DNA of 5,294 nt from contig CANKEI010000050.1 in NCBI GenBank assembly GCA_947481115.1, positions 1-5,294 of the forward strand, read 5' to 3'. The notes below the pieces were generated by a model. That model ran no database searches. It saw only the letters and a list, made by a program, of their open reading frames with translations, and had not been told where the DNA came from. Of this stretch, positions 1 through 4,887 are shown piece after piece. Within the stretch, counting starts at the first letter, position 1, and each line of letters opens with the position of its first letter. This stretch comes from a bacterium (GTDB taxonomy: Bacteria > Babelota > Babeliae > Babelales > JABDEC01). Both the position numbers and the translations under genes were made by a program.

Positions 1-35
1 AAAAAAGAAAATAAGTAAATTAAACCGGAGTTTAT

Positions 36-440
36 ATGAAAAAATTATTATCGCTAATCGCTTTAGCGAGTTTAGCTGCAACTAGCAACGTGAGTACTAT
101 GGCAATGTTATTAATGTATGACAGTGACGTTACGCCATTGGAAAAGCTATCACCGGCTGATCAAAAAGCCGCAATTCCGGCGTGTAAAATACTTGAAAAC
201 TATCGTAGGCATCCAAATCAAAAACCTGATACGCAGAAACTTAATTCTGCTTTGTCACAACTTAGTGGCAGAATGAGCGGCAATGCTCATCATGCTAGAT
301 TATTTGCTAGAAAGTTATCACAAGGTAACGGTAAATATCCTAAAGCAGATTCGCAAAGAGTGACTAATGCGCTCGTAGAATTATGTCCAGAGTCAGCTTT
401 AGTAAAAGAAATGCCTATGAAGCGTGCTAAAAAACGTTAA
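36..440 (+). CDS. Small exported protein of unknown function, two cysteines, basic tail
   Basis: I do not recognise the family. The 134-residue product begins with a clear Sec signal peptide: MKK, a hydrophobic stretch at about residues 4-16, and a probable cleavage near Ala23 (TMA). The mature part is soluble, polar and probably mostly helical. It has only two cysteines, Cys50 and Cys117, which could form one disulfide after export. The tail is strongly basic (KRAKKR at the end). The start is supported by GGAG at 27-30, five bases upstream of the ATG. The gene leads a close-packed set of four; the next begins 28 bases after its stop. A pentapeptide, HHARL (residues 85-89), recurs in the next protein, but the two are otherwise not clearly alike. 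The gene and its export are well supported; the function is unknown. Confidence 0.82.
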   Translation: MKKLLSLIALASLAATSNVSTMAMLLMYDSDVTPLEKLSPADQKAAIPACKILENYRRHPNQKPDTQKLNSALSQLSGRMSGNAHHARLFARKLSQGNGKYPKADSQRVTNALVELCPESALVKEMPMKRAKKR

Positions 441-455
441 GTAGATTTATAAAAT

Positions 456-466
456 GGGAAATGGGG
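456..466 (+). promoter_or_regulatory. Purine-rich ribosome binding region deciding the start of the 469 gene
   Basis: A GGGAAATGGGG tract lies upstream of the ATG at 469. GGGAA (456-460) is 8 bases from that ATG. An alternative in-frame ATG at 454 overlaps the tract and has no purine tract of its own upstream. Starting at 469 also gives a standard MKK signal peptide, so 469 is preferred. Confidence 0.5.
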
Positions 467-468
467 TT

Positions 469-1011
469 ATGAAAAAATTAGTCAGATTGCTTGCAGCAAT
501 AAGTTTAATTACCATCGGTTCAGCTAGAGCATTATTACGCGATGATTTAAATCAAGTTGATCCTGATGCTAAAAATATGGCCCAGCGCGAAGCTACTTTA
601 GCGCATAACCCACCAGTTGACCCGGTTGATCATTACCACCAGTTATTAATTTTCAATATAAATAAAACCATCACCGCTTTAGAAAATTTACCGGCCAAAC
701 AAGTCGCGCATGAGGGCCAAGCAGCATCGATCCAGAGTGCTATCGCCCATTTAAAACAGGCTTATAAAAAAGCTATGTTAGCTAATGCTGAATATCATAA
801 AAAAAATATCCGTCGGCCGTATACTAACGACCAAATTGATTTCCACCATGCTCGTTTGATGGAAGAATTAAAAAAATCTGAACAACATGTTTATGGCTTA
901 GGCTATGTCATAATGAAGCGCCGCAGTGATATTATTGCTGATATTTTGCAAGCTGAACAAGCAGCAGTTAGTGCTAATCGCGCTTGCCATGATCAAAAAT
1001 CGCATAACTAA
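469..1011 (+). CDS. Exported, mainly helical protein of unknown function
   Basis: I do not recognise the family. With the start at 469 the product is 180 residues; an upstream in-frame ATG at 454 would add five residues (MGNGV) but lacks a ribosome binding site. Residues 1-21 form a signal peptide (MKK, hydrophobic core at about 7-17, cleavage after the ARA at 19-21). The mature chain is rich in Ala, Lys, Glu, Gln and His. It appears as two long amphipathic helical stretches (about 58-112 and 122-170) separated by a KKNIRRPYTND linker, suggesting a helical hairpin or coiled-coil bundle. There is one cysteine, Cys173, near the C-terminus, so no internal disulfide is possible. HHARL at 126-130 is shared with the preceding protein, with different codons. 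It lies between two other signal-peptide genes and probably shares their transcript. Confidence 0.8.
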   Translation: MKKLVRLLAAISLITIGSARALLRDDLNQVDPDAKNMAQREATLAHNPPVDPVDHYHQLLIFNINKTITALENLPAKQVAHEGQAASIQSAIAHLKQAYKKAMLANAEYHKKNIRRPYTNDQIDFHHARLMEELKKSEQHVYGLGYVIMKRRSDIIADILQAEQAAVSANRACHDQKSHN

Positions 1012-1041
1012 ATAATCATAAAAAATAAAATTGGGGGAATT

Positions 1042-1329
1042 ATGGAGTTTAAAAAAAATTTACTAGTTTTAGCTGTATTAGCTGGCTTTGGTTATGGTAC
1101 TAGCTCAGCTGTAGATGCAGATGATTTGGCTTATGACCAACTAATTATTAATCGAGGATATCGTAAAATACAGCGCGAACAAGCGCAGGTCACTACCGAT
1201 GAAGAATTAATCGCTTGTGAAATCGAAGATAATAGCTGCGTGCCTGCTGACGGTGAAAGCTTGGGCGATGATAGACGTTGCTGTTCTGGTTATAGTAATA
1301 GTCGAAATATTTGTGAAGGGCGGCAATAA
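1042..1329 (+). CDS. Small secreted cysteine-rich protein with knottin-like spacing
   Basis: The product is 95 residues. Residues 1-23 are a signal peptide (MEFKK, hydrophobic core 7-19, cleavage after SSA). The mature chain has an acidic, cysteine-free spacer (24-58) followed by a compact cysteine-rich tail. Cysteines are at 59, 66, 80, 81 and 91, giving C-x6-C-x13-CC-x9-C, with CCSG at 80-83. The C-x6-C step, adjacent CC and following SG are the hallmarks of inhibitor-cystine-knot (knottin) peptides, but a knottin needs six cysteines and one is missing. The expected place is just after CCSG; Ser85 (AGT) is one base from a cysteine codon. The fold is inferred only from spacing, and an odd cysteine could instead support dimerisation. 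A GGGGGAA tract (1033-1039) lies just upstream of the ATG. The stop is three bases before the next start. Confidence 0.8.
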   Translation: MEFKKNLLVLAVLAGFGYGTSSAVDADDLAYDQLIINRGYRKIQREQAQVTTDEELIACEIEDNSCVPADGESLGDDRRCCSGYSNSRNICEGRQ

Positions 1330-1332
1330 TTT

Positions 1333-2070
1333 ATGTGCGAAAATATTAAAAAAATCAAAAACTTGGTATTTAATAACTTAGTGTTATTAAGTAGCTTAAG
1401 CTTAACTATTTCTATTATTAGTATGGTTAGTACAAATATTTTAGCTCAAACTTTAGAAACCAGTAGCACTCGCAGTACGCCCAGCAAAATTGGCGGTAGT
1501 CGTGACAATCATGGCTGCCTAACAGGTGCTGGCTATAGCTGGTGCGAACTAGGTTCTAGCTGTATACGATATTGGGAATTAGCTAACTGCTTGGAAACTA
1601 AGTCAGGTAGAAAATTCGCCCGTGAATTTAATAATTTTACTGATACTTATGCCCTAGATACAAATAATAATAGTCAGCCCAATAAAGCCCTGGCAGCTAA
1701 AAAACTTTGTAATCCCAACAATAATTTTTGGGATAATATTTCTAACGACCAGATTGCTAATCTTATACAAGTTTGTTTCCCTAATAGCCCTGTTAACACT
1801 AGCTCTTCTGACAGCAAATCTCTGATTAGTTCTAGCAAGACACCCAGTTTAATTACTGTTACTGACAATAATATTGACCCGATGGTCACCGTACCAGAAG
1901 TTAATAATAATAATAATAATAGTAGTAGTAGTAGTGTCCCAGCTGGCACTATTTGGTGCGATACTATGCAACGTTATATTAACCCATTAACAGATATCGG
2001 CACCGATGATCCCGAAAATATTTTCGATTTTTGCAACCCCGCAGCCTTGGATATGCCGGACTTTTTCTAA
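1333..2070 (+). CDS. Secreted multi-cysteine protein with Asn/Ser low-complexity linker
   Basis: The 245-residue product is not assigned to a family. It has an N-terminal export signal or anchor (basic KKIKN, hydrophobic about 11-38, possible cleavage after Ala38). The mature part has eight cysteines. Region 61-86 contains GC-x8-WC-x5-C-x8-C with AGYSWC and IRYWE, a pattern I recall, unverified, from uncharacterised secreted proteins of bacteria and protists. A middle region holds Cys126 and Cys148. A Ser/Thr/Asn-rich linker follows (about 151-201), ending in six Asn and five Ser encoded by a trinucleotide repeat. The C-terminal segment has VPAGTIWC at 202-209 and Cys234, and the chain ends in Phe-Phe. 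The PAGT motif recurs in the downstream 82-residue protein. The ATG follows the previous stop by three bases; GGGCGG at 1318-1323, inside the previous gene, may serve as ribosome binding site, implying coupling. Confidence 0.8.
   Translation: MCENIKKIKNLVFNNLVLLSSLSLTISIISMVSTNILAQTLETSSTRSTPSKIGGSRDNHGCLTGAGYSWCELGSSCIRYWELANCLETKSGRKFAREFNNFTDTYALDTNNNSQPNKALAAKKLCNPNNNFWDNISNDQIANLIQVCFPNSPVNTSSSDSKSLISSSKTPSLITVTDNNIDPMVTVPEVNNNNNNSSSSSVPAGTIWCDTMQRYINPLTDIGTDDPENIFDFCNPAALDMPDFF
1903..1935 (+). repeat. In-frame trinucleotide microsatellite (AAT)6(AGT)5
   Basis: Six AAT units (1903-1920) run straight into five AGT units (1921-1935) inside the coding region of the 245-residue secreted protein, encoding six Asn and five Ser (residues 191-201). 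Uniform codon use indicates a true DNA repeat rather than amino-acid bias alone. Unit slippage would change linker length without breaking the frame. Confidence 0.9.
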
Positions 2071-2206
2071 ATAAAACCAGCTTAAATAAGCAACTTTAGT
2101 CCACAATCTTTAATTTTATTGCTTAGTTTAGCTTAGAGATATTAAACTAATTATAGTAATTAGCATAATATTTAAAGCTATAAACTAATTTAAAATAGAG
2201 GTTATT
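2071..2206 (+). promoter_or_regulatory. AT-rich intergenic region with inverted repeat and possible promoter
   Basis: This is the longest gene-free stretch in the window and the likeliest place for a promoter for the 2207 gene. It contains a perfect 7-base inverted repeat, CTAATTA-TAG-TAATTAG (2147-2163), with a -10-like TATAGT inside it (2152-2157). CATAAT at 2164-2169 is another -10-like hexamer. GCTTAG occurs twice (2121-2126 and 2131-2136). No convincing -35 element at proper spacing was found, and no GC-rich hairpin with a T tract marks a terminator for the upstream gene. In such AT-rich DNA these matches may be chance. Confidence 0.3.
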
Positions 2207-2455
2207 ATGAAACTAAAAAAGTATGCGCTACTAGGGTTAATCGCCTTAATAAATTTAATCCCAGGCGAATTGCTAGCTGACCAGCAAGAAAATAAAGACC
2301 GATCGAAACATAAACATCACCAAAGACACAATAAATATGCGTGCCCTGCTGGCACTATGCATTGTTCAGCGCTTAAACGTTGTACCACTCGTAAACTGTG
2401 CCAAGAAAATTCATATATCGAGTTAGGCACAGAATATTATTTAGCTGATCGTTAA
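2207..2455 (+). CDS. Small secreted four-cysteine protein
   Basis: The product is 82 residues with no recognised family. Residues 1-24 form a signal peptide (MKLKK, hydrophobic 7-19, probable cleavage after LLA). A highly charged, His/Lys-rich spacer follows (KHKHHQRHNK at 34-43), which could bind metal or polyanions, though that is a guess. The compact core has Cys46, 53, 59 and 65, giving C-x6-C-x5-C-x5-C, enough for two disulfides. The core starts CPAGTMHC and aligns without gaps to VPAGTIWC-x5-Y near the C-terminus of the 245-residue protein upstream. Cys46 to Cys59 (CPxGT, x12 overall) also recalls the second half of peritrophin-type chitin-binding domains, but the first half and the usual aromatic are absent. 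AGAGG at 2197-2201, five bases from the ATG, supports the start. Confidence 0.8.
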   Translation: MKLKKYALLGLIALINLIPGELLADQQENKDRSKHKHHQRHNKYACPAGTMHCSALKRCTTRKLCQENSYIELGTEYYLADR

Positions 2456-2476
2456 CAGATCTTTTTCCACAAATTT

Positions 2477-2514
2477 CCCCTTATTCCCTCGACTATGCTC
2501 GGGATGAACGGGGG
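2477..2514. repeat. Hairpin repeat element (CCCGAGC...GTCGAGGG type)
   Basis: On the minus strand the core reads CCCGAGCATAGTCGAGGG (complement of 2486-2503). It can fold with a three-pair CCC/GGG stem, tandem G-A/A-G mismatches, a G-C pair and a small loop. Outer arms (CCCC at 2477-2480 with GGGG at 2511-2514) extend it imperfectly. The core and its GGATGAACGG-like flank match, from memory, a hairpin word scattered between genes in many bacterial genomes, with consensus near CCTGAGCGAAGTCGAAGG. The outer T-A pair of that consensus is replaced here by C-G on both sides, a compensatory change. It is GC-rich against an AT-rich background. No T tract follows directly, so a simple terminator is less likely. 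Confidence 0.6.
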
Positions 2515-2535
2515 AGAAAATTTTTAGGGGTTACG

Positions 2536-2910
2536 ATGGCCAAAATAATTTTGATAATCACAAGATTTTTAATCTTAAGCTTATTAGCAAGCTTAAGTAG
2601 TTTAAGTCTTAGTGTAGCCACTGATAATCCTAAATATAAAACAACTAAGTATAAAACTGTTGCACAAGCTAAAGTAACCCGTAAAAATATAAAAGATAAT
2701 AATAAAAATAAAACCCAAGCTACCTGTAAATCTGGACAGTGTAAAAGTTGTTACGATACTATTTATAAGCCACTCTGGTGTGACGAGTCATTGAATCAGC
2801 CCACTAAAGATCATCATGTACCAGAAAGCATGGGGCCACATGGTTACAACTATGACGGGATTCCATGGTACTTAGATGATGGCTATAGCCATTACAATTC
2901 ATTCTGGTAA
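2536..2910 (+). CDS. Small secreted four-cysteine protein with Lys/Asn spacer and aromatic tail
   Basis: The 124-residue product has no recognised family. Residues 1-28 form a signal peptide with a long Leu/Ser-rich core (4-26, probable cleavage near SVA). A basic spacer of Lys, Asn and Thr (31-61) includes the small repeat KYKTTKYKT. Four cysteines are clustered at 64, 69, 72 and 82 (C-x4-C-x2-C-x9-C), enough for two disulfides or, less likely for an exported protein, a metal site. The last 30 residues are rich in Gly, Tyr, Asp and Trp, and the chain ends in Phe-Trp. AGGGG at 2526-2530, five bases upstream, supports the start. A 9-base perfect hairpin lies in the signal-peptide codons. The stop is ten bases before tpiA, so co-transcription is likely although no functional link is evident. 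Confidence 0.78.
   Translation: MAKIILIITRFLILSLLASLSSLSLSVATDNPKYKTTKYKTVAQAKVTRKNIKDNNKNKTQATCKSGQCKSCYDTIYKPLWCDESLNQPTKDHHVPESMGPHGYNYDGIPWYLDDGYSHYNSFW
2574..2597 (+). repeat. 9-base perfect inverted repeat inside signal-peptide codons
   Basis: CTTAAGCTT (2574-2582) and AAGCTTAAG (2589-2597) are perfect reverse complements with a 6-base loop, inside codons for Leu/Ser/Ala of the signal peptide. It may be a by-product of repeated Leu and Ser codons or an mRNA hairpin slowing early translation. Confidence 0.45.
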
Positions 2911-2920
2911 AATTTAATTT

Positions 2921-3739
2921 ATGTCTAATCATTGGTTATATATCGCAAATTGGAAAAGCTACTTGTCTTACAAACAAGAGCTAGCTTTGTTTCAGCAAAA
3001 TTTAACTGAGCTAAAACAGTTAACACTGGAACTTAAGTCACAAGCTAAAACTTTAGTAATTTGTCCCAGCTTTGTAACACTAGCTCAAGCTGCAGAATTA
3101 TTAAATCCAGAGATATTAGAGCTCTCGCAAAAAACATGTGTAGACAACCATTTACCGTTCATGGTGAGTGATTTAGAGCATGGCGACAAATCGTATCGAA
3201 CCATAGAAATTAAATTAGGTGCCCAAAATTGCTCTAGCAACCAACTTGGAGCTTATACCGGTGAAATCTCAGTCGATTCGCTGCAACAATTAGGCTGTAA
3301 TTATTGCTTAGTTGGTCACTTTGAGCGTCGAAAAAATTATCATGAAACTGATCTGGAAGTTATAACTAAAATTAAATTATTAATTCAGGCACAAATCACA
3401 CCCATAATTTGTATTAGCGAAATCCAACAATTAATAACTGTGCTCGATAATTTAGATCTAGAGCTTTCTAATCCCCAAATTATTATCGCCTATGAACCAA
3501 CTTGGGCGATAGGCACTGGTAAAACACCTGCCAATATTGAAATCGCTCAGTTTTGCCAAGCAGTTAAAACTATTATAGAAACTAAATTTAGTAATTTAAA
3601 AAACTATTTCATAATTTACGGCGGCAGTGTCACAGCGCAAAATATTACCGAACTACGCCAAATTCCAGAATTAAATGGCGTTTTAATTGGCAAAGCTAGC
3701 ATTAATTTTCAAGAATTGAAAAAAATAGTATTATCGTAA
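2921..3739 (+). CDS. tpiA: Triosephosphate isomerase, divergent
   Basis: This cytoplasmic glycolytic enzyme interconverts dihydroxyacetone phosphate and glyceraldehyde 3-phosphate. The catalytic landmarks are present: NWK with Asn10 and Lys12, LGAQN at 99-103, YTGEIS, His133 in VGHFERR, the catalytic base Glu192 in AYEPTWAIGTGKTP (loop 6), and YGGSV at 233-237. The fit of NWK to the normal distance from the N-terminus supports the start, although no ribosome binding site is visible. Several normally fixed positions differ. GHSERR has Phe134 in place of Ser; the phosphate-binding GGAS near the C-terminus is GKAS (257-260); CIGE is CISE (164-167). Compared with the E. coli enzyme as I recall it, about 30 residues are added before LGAQN (roughly 62-92) and about 13 lost after CISE. 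At 272 residues it is longer than the usual 250 or so. The frame is intact, and the catalytic triad suggests function, with altered kinetics possible. Confidence 0.95.
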   Translation: MSNHWLYIANWKSYLSYKQELALFQQNLTELKQLTLELKSQAKTLVICPSFVTLAQAAELLNPEILELSQKTCVDNHLPFMVSDLEHGDKSYRTIEIKLGAQNCSSNQLGAYTGEISVDSLQQLGCNYCLVGHFERRKNYHETDLEVITKIKLLIQAQITPIICISEIQQLITVLDNLDLELSNPQIIIAYEPTWAIGTGKTPANIEIAQFCQAVKTIIETKFSNLKNYFIIYGGSVTAQNITELRQIPELNGVLIGKASINFQELKKIVLS

Positions 3740-3753
3740 CTATTGAATAAATT

Positions 3754-3778
3754 TTAATTTTAGATTAGCTAAAATTAA
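3754..3778. repeat. AT-rich 10-base inverted repeat between tpiA and secG
   Basis: TTAATTTTAG (3754-3763) and CTAAAATTAA (3769-3778) are perfect reverse complements with a 5-base loop. The stem has only one G-C pair and no T tract follows, so it is a poor intrinsic terminator. It could be an operator or a chance palindrome in AT-rich DNA. It sits in the 71-base gap that would hold a promoter for secG-mlaE-mlaF if these have their own. Confidence 0.35.
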
Positions 3779-3810
3779 TTAATTAAAAGTTAAATCGAAA
3801 GAATTTAAAC

Positions 3811-4107
3811 ATGTTATATGGTTTTCTAAGTACTTTGTTTTCACTAAGTTGTATTTTCTTAATTTTATTAATTTTAATTCAAAAAACTAAGAGTTCTCTG
3901 GGTCTTGGTAGTATGGGCGGCGGCAGCCAAATGTTATTTGGCGGTTCTGGCGGACAAGATATTTTTCAAAAATTAACTTGGGGCTTCGGTGCACTTTTAA
4001 TTTTAGGCTCATTAGGCTTAGCATTATTACGCTCAACTACCTATGAAGGTCCAAGAGCACAACATAATCCAGCACAACAAGCACCGATGCCGGTTTCTTT
4101 CGACTAA
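3811..4107 (+). CDS. secG: Preprotein translocase subunit SecG
   Basis: SecG is the small, non-essential subunit of the SecYEG inner-membrane channel and helps SecA-driven export. The 98-residue product has the family layout: a first transmembrane helix (about 3-23), the IQ motif at its end, a glycine-rich cytoplasmic loop (GLGSMGGGSQMLFGGSGGQDIF, about 31-52) and a second helix (about 56-73). A Pro/Gln-rich polar tail (76-98) follows. Length and order are typical. Only a weak purine stretch (GAAAGAA, 3797-3803) precedes the ATG. The stop is three bases before mlaE, so the genes are likely translated from one message. Placement after tpiA is a common bacterial arrangement. As part of the Sec channel it would help export the six signal-peptide proteins encoded upstream, but this is a general role rather than evidence of a dedicated link. 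Confidence 0.95.
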   Translation: MLYGFLSTLFSLSCIFLILLILIQKTKSSLGLGSMGGGSQMLFGGSGGQDIFQKLTWGFGALLILGSLGLALLRSTTYEGPRAQHNPAQQAPMPVSFD

Positions 4108-4110
4108 CTC

Positions 4111-4887
4111 ATGTTAGCGCATAGTCTTAATATCGTTGGCACAAAAACTGTTAAAGCGCTCGAATTAATTGGGCGCTTAGGGATTTTTTTGGGTTCAACT
4201 ATCCAAGCCTTATTTGCAAATAAACTTCAGTTAACTAAAGTTTTTAGCCAGATGGAACGGATTGGGATCGGATCATTACTCATAACTGTAATCACTGGAG
4301 CTTGTTCGGGTGCCGTATTTGCGCTACAAAGCTATGAAGGATTTAAGTGTTTTGGTGGCGAAGATCTCATTGGCCCAATTGTAGCACTTTGTATGTCACG
4401 CGAGCTGGGCCCAATTTTAACTGGCTTAATGGTGGCTGGACGAGCCGGCTCAGCCATGGCGGCTGAAATTGGCACTATGCGCGTCACAGAGCAAATCGAT
4501 GCACTCACCACACTCCAAATTAACCCCTATCGCTATTTAATTGTGCCTAGAGTTGTCGCAGCGACACTCATATTGCCATTTTTAACTTTATTTTCAGTAG
4601 CATTTGGTATTTTAGGTGGCTATCTAGTTTGCACATTAAAGCTGGGCATCAATGGCGAAGTATTTAAATCTGGCATTAAAGAAATGAGCTGCATGTGGGA
4701 CCTAATTTCGGGCTTAATTAAAGCTACTTTTTTTGGCTTAATTATCGCTACAGTGAGCTCTTATCAAGGTTTTTATACGTATGGCGGAGCCCGAGGAGTT
4801 GGTATCTCAACTACTAAAAGTGTAGTAATCAGCTCAATTTTAATTATTATTTCCAATTATTTTTTAGCCGCGCTGTTATTTTCATGA
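4111..4887 (+). CDS. mlaE: ABC lipid-transport permease, MlaE/YrbE family
   Basis: MlaE is the inner-membrane permease of the MlaFEDB-type importer that moves phospholipids between outer and inner membranes in Gram-negative bacteria. The 258-residue product matches the family over its length. It has an amphipathic N-terminal region, QMERIGIGSL (47-56), then ITGACSGAVFALQ. The signature ELGPILTGLMVAGRAGSAMAAE begins at 98 and runs into IGTMRVTEQIDAL (120-132), with NPYRYLIVPR (138-147) following. GGARGVGISTT lies at 225-235, and several membrane helices fill the rest. The Cys usually seen at the start of the CYQG motif is Ser217 here. No ribosome binding site is visible; the start lies three bases after the secG stop, so translation is probably coupled. 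The end overlaps the mlaF start by four bases (ATGA). The family also includes Mce-linked and plastid TGD1 permeases, so the exact substrate is inferred. Confidence 0.94.
   Translation: MLAHSLNIVGTKTVKALELIGRLGIFLGSTIQALFANKLQLTKVFSQMERIGIGSLLITVITGACSGAVFALQSYEGFKCFGGEDLIGPIVALCMSRELGPILTGLMVAGRAGSAMAAEIGTMRVTEQIDALTTLQINPYRYLIVPRVVAATLILPFLTLFSVAFGILGGYLVCTLKLGINGEVFKSGIKEMSCMWDLISGLIKATFFGLIIATVSSYQGFYTYGGARGVGISTTKSVVISSILIIISNYFLAALLFS

Noticed and set aside
454..468. Upstream ATG for the second secreted protein (adds MGNGV)
   Set aside because: No ribosome binding tract precedes it, and the ATG at 469 gives a standard MKK signal peptide with purine-rich sequence upstream.
1674..1949. 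Reverse-strand reading frame of 91 residues with a long leucine run
   Set aside because: It is the complement of the Asn/Ser trinucleotide repeat inside the 245-residue protein gene, which has a signal peptide and ordered cysteine motifs. The leucine run is an artefact of reading AAT repeats backwards.
2087..2125. Long-loop inverted repeat TAAGCAA/TTGCTTA in the intergenic region
   Set aside because: Only seven pairs with a 25-base loop; easily expected by chance in this composition.
2477..2520. Intrinsic terminator between the 82- and 124-residue protein genes
   Set aside because: The GC-rich hairpin is not followed directly by a T tract on either strand; the repeat-element reading fits better. 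A termination role cannot be fully excluded.
2725..2784. Zinc-finger-like reading of the four cysteines in the 124-residue protein
   Set aside because: The protein has a signal peptide, so disulfides in an exported chain are more likely than a zinc site, and the C-x4-C-x2-C-x9-C spacing matches no zinc finger I know.
3743..3775. Promoter for secG with TTGAAT and TAAAAT hexamers
   Set aside because: The spacing between the hexamers is about 21 bases, too long for a standard promoter, and AT-rich background makes such matches frequent.
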